From Litoribaculum gwangyangense (GTDB lineage: Bacteria > Bacteroidota > Bacteroidia > Flavobacteriales > Flavobacteriaceae): DNA of 64,000 nucleotides. The stretch spans positions 248,001 through 312,000 of the forward strand of contig NZ_BAABJW010000001.1 in the NCBI RefSeq assembly GCF_039543505.1, written 5' to 3'. Made by a program: the position numbers and the translations under genes. The notes under the pieces were generated by a model. That model searched no databases, was not told where the DNA came from, and saw nothing but the letters and a program-made list of their open reading frames with translations. This document shows, one piece after another, positions 37,692-45,791 of the stretch (positions are counted from its first letter, which is position 1; every line of letters begins with the position of its first letter).

Positions 37692-38147
37692 GTGGACACA
37701 TTAAGCTACAAAACGATTTCAGCAAACAAAGCTACTGTAAATAAAGAGTGGATTTTGGTTGATGCTGAAGGTCAGGCGCTTGGTCGTTTAGCCTCTAAAG
37801 TTGCAAAACTTTTAAGAGGTAAGCACAAGCCAAACTTCACACCTCACGTTGATTGTGGTGATAACGTCATTGTTATCAACGCAGAAAAAATTAGTTTATC
37901 TGGTAACAAATGGAACGATAAAACGTACATTCGTCACACTGGATATCCAGGAGGTCAAAGAAGTTTAACTGCTACTGAATTGTTTGGAAAAGACCCATCA
38001 AGAGTAGTAGAAAAATCAGTTAAAGGAATGCTGCCTAAAAACAAATTAGGTGCCGATTTATTCCGTAATCTAACAGTTGTTGTTGGTTCAGAGCATGCTC
38101 ATGCAGCACAAAAACCAAAAGCGATTAACTTAAACGAATTCAATTAA
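37692..38147 (+). CDS. rplM: 50S ribosomal protein L13
   Basis: 151 residues starting at a GTG (MDTLSYKTISANKATVNKEW). The family signatures WILVDAEGQALGRLAS, GDNVIVINAEKI and KSVKGMLPKNKLG are all present. L13 is an early 50S assembly protein. Its stop overlaps the rpsI start as TAATG, implying coupled translation of the rplM-rpsI pair. Confidence 0.98.
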   Translation: MDTLSYKTISANKATVNKEWILVDAEGQALGRLASKVAKLLRGKHKPNFTPHVDCGDNVIVINAEKISLSGNKWNDKTYIRHTGYPGGQRSLTATELFGKDPSRVVEKSVKGMLPKNKLGADLFRNLTVVVGSEHAHAAQKPKAINLNEFN

Positions 38148-38533
38148 TGGACGTAATTCACAAAATTGGCCGTAGGAAAACGGCTGTTGCACGCGCTTAT
38201 GTTGCCCCGGGAAAAGGTAACATTACAATTAATAAAAAAGACTTAGCTAATTACTTTACTACAGCTACCTTACAGTACAAAGTAAAGCAACCTTTAGTTA
38301 TGACTAACAATGACGGCAACTTTGATATTACAGTAAATGTATATGGAGGTGGTATTACTGGACAAGCTGAAGCTGTTCGTTTAGCCTTATCTCGCGCAAT
38401 GTGCGAAGTAGACGCTGAAAACAGATTAACGCTTAAACCAGAAGGTTTGTTAACAAGAGATCCTAGAATGGTAGAGCGTAAAAAATTCGGACAGAAAAAA
38501 GCGCGTAAGAAATTCCAGTTCTCTAAACGTTAA
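38147..38533 (+). CDS. rpsI: 30S ribosomal protein S9
   Basis: 128 residues with the S9 signatures IGRRKTAVARAYVAPGKG, GGGITGQAEAVRLALSRA and the basic C-terminal tail ending FQFSKR, whose last Arg contacts the P-site tRNA. Follows rplM with a one-base overlap. Confidence 0.98.
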   Translation: MDVIHKIGRRKTAVARAYVAPGKGNITINKKDLANYFTTATLQYKVKQPLVMTNNDGNFDITVNVYGGGITGQAEAVRLALSRAMCEVDAENRLTLKPEGLLTRDPRMVERKKFGQKKARKKFQFSKR

Positions 38534-38568
38534 TACCAAATTAAAAAAAATTAAACTAGTTATTGTTG

Positions 38569-38607
38569 TCCTAGTCCAAAAGACAGGATTTAGTTTAGCA
38601 TCTAAAT
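38569..38607 (+). promoter_or_regulatory. Structured leader before rpsB
   Basis: In the 143-nt gap between rpsI and rpsB two adjacent hairpins can form: TCCTaGTC / GACAGGA (7 bp, single-base bulge) and ATTTAG / CTAAAT (6 bp). There is no T-run after either and no consensus -7 box in the gap. In many phyla S2 controls its own mRNA through a leader; whether this leader does so is inference. Confidence 0.35.
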
Positions 38608-38676
38608 GGTTAAGGCGAATTTTTTTAATGACCACTTAATCATTGCTAATTCAACAGAACGTAAACTATTACAAAA

Positions 38677-39450
38677 ATGGCAGTAGAAGTAAAAGAATTA
38701 CTTGAAGCAGGTGTACACTTTGGTCACCTTACACGTAAGTGGGATCCGAACATGGCTCCTTACGTTTATATGGAACGCAACGGCATCCATATTATAAACC
38801 TATACAAAACAGCAGCTAAAATTGAAGAAGCTGGAAATGCATTAGCGAAAATTGCATCTTCCGGTAGAAAAATTTTATTTGTTGCTACCAAAAAACAAGC
38901 AAAAGATATTGTTGCTGAAAAAGCTGGAGCTATCGACATGCCTTACATCACTGAAAGATGGCCAGGTGGAATGTTAACTAACTTCGTTACTATTAGAAAA
39001 GCTGTTAAAAAAATGGCTTCCATTGATAGAATGAAAAAAGATGGAACTTTCATGACATTATCTAAAAAAGAGCGTTTACAAGTTGATCGTTTAAGAGCAA
39101 AGTTAGAGAAAAACCTAGGTTCTATAAGTGATATGACTCGTTTACCAGGTGCTTTGTTTGTTGTTGATATTAAACGTGAGCATATCGCGATTAAGGAAGC
39201 TCAAAAATTAAACATTCCAATTTTTGCAATGGTAGATACCAACTCAGACCCACGTCAAGTTGATTATGTTATCCCAGCAAACGATGACGCTTCTAAATCA
39301 ATAGATAAAATTTTATCTCATGTAACATCAGCAATAGCAGAAGGTTTAGCAGAACGCAAAGCCGAAAAAGAAGGTTCAGATTCTGATGAAGCGCCTAAAA
39401 AAGCTAAAAAAGCAGCTAAAAAAGCTGTGACATCTGAAGAAGAAGAATAA
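38677..39450 (+). CDS. rpsB: 30S ribosomal protein S2
   Basis: 257 residues: ELLEAGVHFGHLTRKWDPNM (family N-terminus), ERWPGGMLTNFVTIRKA, LPGALFVVDIKREHIAIKEA and VDTNSDP are the typical S2 motifs. An additional Lys/Ala/Glu-rich tail (about 228-257) is common in Bacteroidota. Upstream of tsf, as in most bacteria, but a strong hairpin with a T-run separates the two. Confidence 0.98.
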   Translation: MAVEVKELLEAGVHFGHLTRKWDPNMAPYVYMERNGIHIINLYKTAAKIEEAGNALAKIASSGRKILFVATKKQAKDIVAEKAGAIDMPYITERWPGGMLTNFVTIRKAVKKMASIDRMKKDGTFMTLSKKERLQVDRLRAKLEKNLGSISDMTRLPGALFVVDIKREHIAIKEAQKLNIPIFAMVDTNSDPRQVDYVIPANDDASKSIDKILSHVTSAIAEGLAERKAEKEGSDSDEAPKKAKKAAKKAVTSEEEE

Positions 39451-39470
39451 ATAACGTTAACAAAACATAT

Positions 39471-39522
39471 AAAAGTCGTTTAGTTCTTTTCTTTTTTGAA
39501 ATTAAATTAAACGACTTTTTTT
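39471..39522 (+). terminator. Intrinsic terminator or attenuator between rpsB and tsf
   Basis: A 12-bp perfect stem, AAAAGTCGTTTA / TAAACGACTTTT, with a 25-nt loop and a following T-run, ends 14 nt before the tsf ATG. No separate promoter is visible for tsf, so some read-through must occur; it is probably a partial terminator that lowers tsf relative to rpsB. Confidence 0.75.
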
Positions 39523-39536
39523 AAATTATAATAATT

Positions 39537-40511
39537 ATGAGTACTACAGTAAAAATTACAGCAGCTGAAGTAAATAAATTAAGACAAGCCACTGGTGCAG
39601 GAATGATGGATTGCAAAAAAGCTTTAGTAGAAGCTGAAGGCGATTTTGATAAAGCCATTGAAGTTCTGCGTAAAAAAGGACAAAAAGTAGCTGAAAAAAG
39701 AGCTGACAGAGAGTCTTCTGAAGGCGCTGCTATAGCGAAAATAAATGCTGATGAAACCGAAGGCGTAGCCATTGTTCTAGGTTGTGAAACTGATTTCGTT
39801 GGAAAAAACGAAAATTTTGTATCCTTAGCCAACGATTTGGCTGAATTAGCTTTAAACTACAATACAAAAGAAGAATTTTTAGCGGCGGATTTCGGTGGTA
39901 TGACAGTTGCCGATAAGTTAACCGAGCAAACTGGCGTTATTGGTGAAAAACTAGATATCACTAGTTTTGAAAAATTAAAGGCACCTTATGTGGGCTCTTA
40001 TGTTCACATTAATAAAATTGCTGCTTTAGTTGGGTTATCTTCAAAAGTGAATAATGCTGAGACCTTAGTTAAAGATGTAGCTATGCAAGTGGCTTCAATG
40101 GGAGCAACCACCTTATCATATAAAGATTTTGATCCTGCTTTTATCGCCTCAGAAACGGAAGCAAGAATAGCAATAATTGAAAAAGATAATGAAGAGTTGG
40201 CTCGTTTAGGTAAAACATTAAAAAATGTTCCTAGCTATATTTCTATGGCCCAATTAACTCCTGAGGTTTTAGCAAAAGCTGAAGAAACTGCAAAAGCTGA
40301 GTTAAAAGCAGAAGGTAAACCAGAGCAAATTTGGGATAAAATTTTACCAGGTAAAATGGCTCGTTTCATCTCCGATAACACAACTTTAGATCAAGAAAAA
40401 TGTTTATTAGATCAAACTTTCATTAAAGATGATAAAATAAACGTTGCTAAATATGTGTCGTCTTACGGAGAAGTTGAAATTACTGGTTTCAAACGAGTAT
40501 CAGTAGGATAA
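39537..40511 (+). CDS. tsf: Translation elongation factor Ts
   Basis: 324 residues. The UBA-like N-terminal domain (VNKLRQATGAGMMDCKKALV) and the EF-Tu-contacting motif CETDFVGKNENFV are clear; the C-terminal dimerisation region ends with VEITGFKRVSVG. It is the guanine-nucleotide exchange factor for EF-Tu. Downstream of rpsB with a terminator-like hairpin between. Confidence 0.97.
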   Translation: MSTTVKITAAEVNKLRQATGAGMMDCKKALVEAEGDFDKAIEVLRKKGQKVAEKRADRESSEGAAIAKINADETEGVAIVLGCETDFVGKNENFVSLANDLAELALNYNTKEEFLAADFGGMTVADKLTEQTGVIGEKLDITSFEKLKAPYVGSYVHINKIAALVGLSSKVNNAETLVKDVAMQVASMGATTLSYKDFDPAFIASETEARIAIIEKDNEELARLGKTLKNVPSYISMAQLTPEVLAKAEETAKAELKAEGKPEQIWDKILPGKMARFISDNTTLDQEKCLLDQTFIKDDKINVAKYVSSYGEVEITGFKRVSVG

Positions 40512-40552
40512 CACAAAAGCTCTTTTCTCAAAGAGAAAATCAGAATAACAAG

Positions 40553-40586
40553 CCACTACTTCATTAAAAGAGCGTAGTGGTTTTTT
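40553..40586 (+). terminator. Rho-independent terminator after tsf
   Basis: CCACTAC / GTAGTGG stem with a 14-nt loop followed by TTTTTT, 41 nt after the tsf stop. Confidence 0.85.
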
Positions 40587-40623
40587 ATATAAAAAAACCA
40601 CTTTAGCAAATTAAGATATTGTT

Positions 40624-40631
40624 TATATTTG
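40624..40631 (+). promoter_or_regulatory. -7 box before pyrH
   Basis: TATATTTG matches TAnnTTTG; TTTA at 40602-40605 sits 18 nt upstream as a weak -33. The position excludes the TTG at 40619 as start and supports the ATG at 40652. Confidence 0.55.
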
Positions 40632-40651
40632 TTAAACTTTCAATGCTACTT

Positions 40652-41359
40652 ATGAAATATAAAAGAATACTCCTAAAATTATCTGGCGAAGCTTTAATGG
40701 GAAAGCGTCAATATGGCATAGATCCAGAACGATTAGCAGAATATGCTCAAGACATTAAAACGATTACAGATAAAGGCGTGGAAGTTGCTATTGTTATTGG
40801 AGGTGGAAATATTTTTAGAGGTGTTGCCGGTGCTAGCAAAGGAATGGATAGAGTCCAAGGAGATCATATGGGTATGCTAGCTACTGTTATAAATGGATTA
40901 GCATTGCAGGGCGCTTTGGAAGATGCTGGTATAGCAACAAGGCTACAATCAGCTATCAAAATCAATGAGGTTGCCGAACCTTTTATTAGAAGAAGAGCCA
41001 TGCGCCATTTAGAAAAAGGACGAGTTGTAATTTTTGGAGGTGGTACAGGAAATCCTTATTTTACAACAGATTCAGCTGCGGTTTTAAGGGCTATAGAAAT
41101 TGAAGCAGATGTGATCCTAAAAGGAACACGTGTTGATGGAATTTACAACACCGATCCTGAGAAAGATGAAAAAGCAATTAAATTTAATTTTATATCTTTT
41201 GATGAAGTTTTACGCAAAGGTTTAAAAGTAATGGACACCACCGCTTTTACTCTTAGTCAAGAAAATGAGCTTCCTATTATTGTATTTGACATGAACAAGA
41301 AAGGTAATTTGCTTAAAGTTGTTTCTGGAGAAAAAGTAGGGACAGAAGTTAATGTTTAA
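40652..41359 (+). CDS. pyrH: UMP kinase
   Basis: 235 residues from the ATG at 40652, the standard length. MKYKRILLKLSGEALMGKRQ, IVIGGGNIFRG, QGDHMGMLATVINGLALQ and the FGGGTGNPYFTTDSAA loop identify bacterial hexameric UMP kinase (UMP + ATP to UDP + ADP). Adjacent to frr downstream, a widely conserved pair (rpsB-tsf-pyrH-frr). Confidence 0.97.
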   Translation: MKYKRILLKLSGEALMGKRQYGIDPERLAEYAQDIKTITDKGVEVAIVIGGGNIFRGVAGASKGMDRVQGDHMGMLATVINGLALQGALEDAGIATRLQSAIKINEVAEPFIRRRAMRHLEKGRVVIFGGGTGNPYFTTDSAAVLRAIEIEADVILKGTRVDGIYNTDPEKDEKAIKFNFISFDEVLRKGLKVMDTTAFTLSQENELPIIVFDMNKKGNLLKVVSGEKVGTEVNV

Positions 41360-41404
41360 TTTGGCGTAATTTTTGAAACTTTGATACACAAAAAAGTTTA
41401 AACA

Positions 41405-41962
41405 ATGAACGAAGACATACAATTTATATTAGACACGGCTAAAGAGGCTATGGATAATGCCATAAAGCACTTGGAAAAACAATTTGTTAACATTAGAGCA
41501 GGAAAAGCAAGTCCTGCAATGCTTGGCAGTGTTATGGTAGATTATTACGGGTCGCAAACACCTTTAAATCAAGTAGCTAATGTTAATACCCCCGATGGAA
41601 GAACCATAACTGTTCAACCTTGGGAAAAAAGTATGCTACAAGAAATTGAGCGTGGTATTGCCTATGCAAACTTAGGGTTTAACCCTATGAATAATGGAGA
41701 AACCATTATAATAAATGTTCCACCTTTAACAGAAGAACGCAGACGAGACTTGGCAAAGCAAGCAAAGGGAGAAGCTGAAGAAGCAAAAATTAGTATTAGA
41801 ACAGCTCGTAAAGATGCCAATAACGAGATTAAGAAAAATGATGATATCTCTGAAGATTTAAAAAAGAATGCCGAAATAGACGTGCAAGAAATGACTGATA
41901 AGTACGTTAAAAAGGTTGATGACCTTTTCGAAAACAAAGAAAAGGAAATCATGACCGTTTAA
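41405..41962 (+). CDS. frr: Ribosome recycling factor
   Basis: 185 residues, all-helical arm plus beta domain: KAMDNAIKHLEKQ-type N-terminus, NIRAGKASPAMLGSVMVDYY, NTPDGRTITVQPWEKSM and LTEERRRDLAKQAKGEAEE, which are family signatures. Splits the post-termination ribosome with EF-G. Last gene of the rpsB-tsf-pyrH-frr group, 45 nt after pyrH and followed at once by a terminator. Confidence 0.98.
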   Translation: MNEDIQFILDTAKEAMDNAIKHLEKQFVNIRAGKASPAMLGSVMVDYYGSQTPLNQVANVNTPDGRTITVQPWEKSMLQEIERGIAYANLGFNPMNNGETIIINVPPLTEERRRDLAKQAKGEAEEAKISIRTARKDANNEIKKNDDISEDLKKNAEIDVQEMTDKYVKKVDDLFENKEKEIMTV

Positions 41963-41967
41963 TATTC

Positions 41968-41994
41968 AAAAGCGACAATTTAGTCGCTTTTTTT
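41968..41994 (+). terminator. Rho-independent terminator after frr
   Basis: AAAGCGAC / GTCGCTTT stem with a 6-nt loop and a T-run, just past the frr stop. Confidence 0.85.
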
Positions 41995-42016
41995 AAACCC
42001 CTAGTTGGCCCAATTA

Positions 42017-43279
42017 ATGTATAAATACCTCGTTCTATTTCTATTTGTTTTTTGTACGACACTAGTACACACACAGTCTTTAATAGAAACACCATATGAA
42101 CCCGAACAAGATTCCCTTAAAAAAAGTGAGTTTTTAAAACAACTTGGTAACGGCTTTTTCCCAACTAGATATTTTAATTTTGATTTACGCTATTTAATAA
42201 AATTCAATCAGTACGAAGGTATAAGAACTGGTATTGGTATTGAAACGAATGATGCTTTCTCAGAAAAATACCGAATTAACAGTTATGTGGTTTATGGATT
42301 TAGAGACCATCGTTTTAAATACAGTATTGGAGGTGGTTTTAGACTTTCTGAAAAAACAAATACCTGGTTAAACCTTTCTTATACAGATGATTTACAAGAA
42401 ACGGGAAGCACAAAGTTTTTAACCGATAAACGCTTCTTCCAGTTTTTTGAACCCCGTTTATTAAACATCGATTTGTTTCACAAGCACATTACAAAAGCTG
42501 TTAATTTGGAACATGAGCTATCTCTAAAATTATTAACCTCTACAGAATTTGCATTGAGTAAAATTGACCCAACTTATGCATACGGTTTCAATATTGAAGG
42601 AAATACTTTTGAGAATTTTGATTTAGCTACAACTAGAATAGCCTTTCAATGGAGCCCTTTTGATGAGGTAGAGGGTTTAGAAAAAGACATGAAAGATGGT
42701 TATCCAAAATTCACTTTTCAATATACAAAAAGTTTTAAAGATGTTATGAGTGGTGATTTTAATTTTTCAAAAATTGATTTTAGAACCATCCATAAATTTG
42801 GTGATGAAAACAATATGTTTTCTGAAATTACATTAGTTTCTGGGATTGCTTATGGAAATACGCCATTAACACATTTATATCATGCCTACCCTAATAATAT
42901 TACAAAAGAAACCATTCTTCAAAGATTTTCGGTTGCTGGATTAAATAGTTTTGAAACCATGTTTTTCAATGAATTTTTTTCAGATAAATTTACTACTATT
43001 CAGCTAAAACATTTTTTAAAACCATTCAATATATCTCAACGTTATAAACCACAAATGGTGCTAATTACACGCTATGCTATTGGCGACATAGAAAACCCTG
43101 AAAGGCACCAAAACATAAGTTTTGAATCTCTTAAAAAAGGATACACAGAATCTGGTTTTGAAATCAATAAATTACTTTTTGGCTTTGGTTTAAGTTTTAC
43201 TTACAGATATGGTGCTTATCACTTACCAGAATTTAGCGATAATATTGCTTTTAAGTTTACATTTAACGTCTCTTTATAA
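42017..43279 (+). CDS. Outer-membrane beta-barrel protein, DUF5686-like barrel only
   Basis: 420 residues from the ATG at 42017; signal peptide MYKYLVLFLFVFCTTLVHTQ. The body has the alternating strand pattern of a large barrel and ends in an aromatic/hydrophobic strand (AFKFTFNVSL). Pieces such as FRLSEKTNTWLNLSYTDDLQ and GFGLSFTYRYGAYHLPEFSD resemble the C-terminal barrel half of DUF5686 proteins, which normally carry an N-terminal carboxypeptidase-like domain; that domain is absent here. It precedes the MMPL transporter by 47 nt, but function is unknown. Confidence 0.7.
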   Translation: MYKYLVLFLFVFCTTLVHTQSLIETPYEPEQDSLKKSEFLKQLGNGFFPTRYFNFDLRYLIKFNQYEGIRTGIGIETNDAFSEKYRINSYVVYGFRDHRFKYSIGGGFRLSEKTNTWLNLSYTDDLQETGSTKFLTDKRFFQFFEPRLLNIDLFHKHITKAVNLEHELSLKLLTSTEFALSKIDPTYAYGFNIEGNTFENFDLATTRIAFQWSPFDEVEGLEKDMKDGYPKFTFQYTKSFKDVMSGDFNFSKIDFRTIHKFGDENNMFSEITLVSGIAYGNTPLTHLYHAYPNNITKETILQRFSVAGLNSFETMFFNEFFSDKFTTIQLKHFLKPFNISQRYKPQMVLITRYAIGDIENPERHQNISFESLKKGYTESGFEINKLLFGFGLSFTYRYGAYHLPEFSDNIAFKFTFNVSL

Positions 43280-43299
43280 GGTAATATACTTGTTTTTTC

Positions 43300-43307
43300 T
43301 ACCTTTG
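43300..43307 (+). promoter_or_regulatory. -7 box before the MMPL transporter gene
   Basis: TACCTTTG, exact TAnnTTTG, 19 nt before the ATG at 43327; no -33 at proper spacing. Confidence 0.45.
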
Positions 43308-43326
43308 CGCAACTTTTAACCGTAGC

Positions 43327-45714
43327 ATGTTTAAACTTTTTACTAACACCTTTTGGGATGTTATCGCAAGATTGATTTTACGTAACAAAATCATCATTCT
43401 TGCAGGTATCCTTTTAGCCACTTTTCTGTTTAGCCAGAAATGGGAAAACATGCGCTTTACCTATACCGAGGCTAATTTATTGCCCGATGATCATGAGGTT
43501 AATGTTACTTATACCCGTTTTTTAAAAACCTTTGGAGAAGAAGGTAATTTGATTGTTTTAGGGGTTAAAGACAGCACACTTTTCACTGTTGAAAAACTAA
43601 ATGCTTGGAATAAACTTTCAAACGATTTTAAAAAGCATGATGCTGTTGAAACTGTTGTTTCCATTAAAGACCTCCAAAAACTTATCAAAGACACAAAAAA
43701 TGAAAAGTTTACTTTAGAACCTTTCATCAAAGATTCTATTAAGTCCTCAACACAAATTGAAACTTTACAAAACGAACTTTTTAAACAGTATCCTTTTTAT
43801 GACAATTTTCTTTTTAATAAAGAATCAAAAACCATTAGAACTGCTATATACCTTAATAAGGATATCGTAAATACATCGGCAAGAAAAGACTTTGTTATCA
43901 ATACTCTAATACCTACTATAAATAATTTTGAAACCACCCATAATTTAGATGTAAGAATATCTGGAATGCCATATATCCGCACTTTAAATTCTCAAAATAT
44001 TGTGGATGAAATTGGCAAATTTATTATAGCGGCTTTATTAGTTACGTCTCTTATTTTCTTCTTCTTTTTTAGATCTTTTAGAGCCACTTTCATTTCGCTT
44101 ATCGTAGTTTGTATTGGTGTGATGTGGACACTAGGTATTATAGGTTTATTAAATTATGAAATTACTGTTTTAACCGCACTTATTCCACCTCTCATTATTG
44201 TAATTGGTATTCCCAACTGTATATTTTTGATTAATAAATATCAGCATGAAGTTAAATTACATGGCAACAAAGTAAAATCGTTACAGCGCGTTATTACTAA
44301 AATTGGCAATGCCACTTTAATGACTAACGTAACTACAGCTTCTGGTTTTGCAACCTTTATACTGACGGAAAGTAAACTTTTAAAGGAATTTGGCATTGTA
44401 GCCTCATTAAGTATTTTAGCTATTTTCATTTTATGCTTACTTATTATTCCAATTATTTACACGTTTTTACCTTATCCTAAAGATCGGCATTTAGAGCATC
44501 TTAACAAGCGTTGGATTGGAGGTTTTGTTGATTGGATGGAACACATGGTAAGGCAAAAAAGAATAGCTATTTATATAACGTCAGTAGCTCTATTGGTAGT
44601 TAGTATTATAGGGATTTATCAAATAAAAATTTCAGGTAGCTTAATTGAAGATATGCCTCAAGATTCAAAATTTGTCAATGATATTCGCTTTTTTGAAGAA
44701 GAGTTTAATGGCATAATGCCTTTAGAATTTATGATTGATACCAAACGTAAGAAAGGTGTTATGAAACTTTCTACCCTAAAACGTATGGAAGAACTAGAGG
44801 ATTTGATTGCTGAAACTCCTGAATTATCAAAACCTATATCGGTGGTTGGTTTGGTTAAATATTCGAAACAAGCATATTATAACGGTAACCCCAAATTTTA
44901 TCAATTACCAACCTTACAAGAAAATAGCTTTATTTTATCCTATGCGAAAAACTCATCTTCAAATGTTGATTTACTTAAAAACTTTGTAGATAGTACAGGA
45001 CAATTCGCTCGCATTACCACCTTTATGAAGGATATTGGCACGGATAAAATGGAACGGATTGAAGAAAATATACAAACTAAAATAGATAAAGTATTCCCGA
45101 AAGAACAATATAATGTTACCATGACGGGTAAAGCCTTGGTATTCCAAAAAGGAACAAAATACTTGGTTAAAAACCTTGCTATTTCATTATCATTGGCCAT
45201 TTTATTAATCGCGTTATTCATGGCCTATATGTTTAGGTCTGGAAGAATGATTATTGTTTCATTGATTCCAAATCTACTTCCACTACTTGTTACAGCAGGT
45301 TTAATGGGTTATTTAGGCGTTCCAATAAAACCTTCCACTATACTGGTTTTTAGCATAGCCTTTGGTATTTCGGTTGATGATACCATTCACTTTTTGGCTA
45401 AATACAGACAAGAGTTACAAGCAAATCATTGGAAAATCAAAGTATCGGTTTATGGTGCTTTACGTGAAACAGGAGTTAGCATGTTTTATACTTCTATTGT
45501 ATTGTTTTTTGGGTTTTCTGTATTTACCATTTCCAGTTTTGGTGGCACAGTGGCATTAGGAGCCTTAGTGTCTGCCACCCTACTTTTTGCTATGTTATCA
45601 AACTTACTACTATTGCCATCTTTATTATTATCCTTAGAACGTAGCATCGCCAACAAAGAGGTGTTAAGGGAACCATCTATTAATATTATTCCTGAAGAAG
45701 ACGAGGAAGAGTAA
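43327..45714 (+). CDS. MMPL/RND-family transporter
   Basis: 795-residue inner-membrane protein with the duplicated RND architecture. A helix at residues 17-35 and a periplasmic domain (about 40-225) precede five helices (about 230-390). A second helix near 415-435, another periplasmic domain and a second five-helix block (about 620-780) containing SIAFGISVDDTIHFLAKYRQ follow. The Asp-Asp pair in the second block is the likely proton-relay site. Members export lipids or hydrophobic compounds (MmpL, HpnN); substrate here unknown. The acidic tail ends PEEDEEE. Confidence 0.9.
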   Translation: MFKLFTNTFWDVIARLILRNKIIILAGILLATFLFSQKWENMRFTYTEANLLPDDHEVNVTYTRFLKTFGEEGNLIVLGVKDSTLFTVEKLNAWNKLSNDFKKHDAVETVVSIKDLQKLIKDTKNEKFTLEPFIKDSIKSSTQIETLQNELFKQYPFYDNFLFNKESKTIRTAIYLNKDIVNTSARKDFVINTLIPTINNFETTHNLDVRISGMPYIRTLNSQNIVDEIGKFIIAALLVTSLIFFFFFRSFRATFISLIVVCIGVMWTLGIIGLLNYEITVLTALIPPLIIVIGIPNCIFLINKYQHEVKLHGNKVKSLQRVITKIGNATLMTNVTTASGFATFILTESKLLKEFGIVASLSILAIFILCLLIIPIIYTFLPYPKDRHLEHLNKRWIGGFVDWMEHMVRQKRIAIYITSVALLVVSIIGIYQIKISGSLIEDMPQDSKFVNDIRFFEEEFNGIMPLEFMIDTKRKKGVMKLSTLKRMEELEDLIAETPELSKPISVVGLVKYSKQAYYNGNPKFYQLPTLQENSFILSYAKNSSSNVDLLKNFVDSTGQFARITTFMKDIGTDKMERIEENIQTKIDKVFPKEQYNVTMTGKALVFQKGTKYLVKNLAISLSLAILLIALFMAYMFRSGRMIIVSLIPNLLPLLVTAGLMGYLGVPIKPSTILVFSIAFGISVDDTIHFLAKYRQELQANHWKIKVSVYGALRETGVSMFYTSIVLFFGFSVFTISSFGGTVALGALVSATLLFAMLSNLLLLPSLLLSLERSIANKEVLREPSINIIPEEDEEE

Positions 45715-45791
45715 ATTTAGATATCTTTTTTAATCTAGTTGTAATGAAAAGCCAATGTGCTTTTTTATCTTTACAATATAAATTTTAATAT

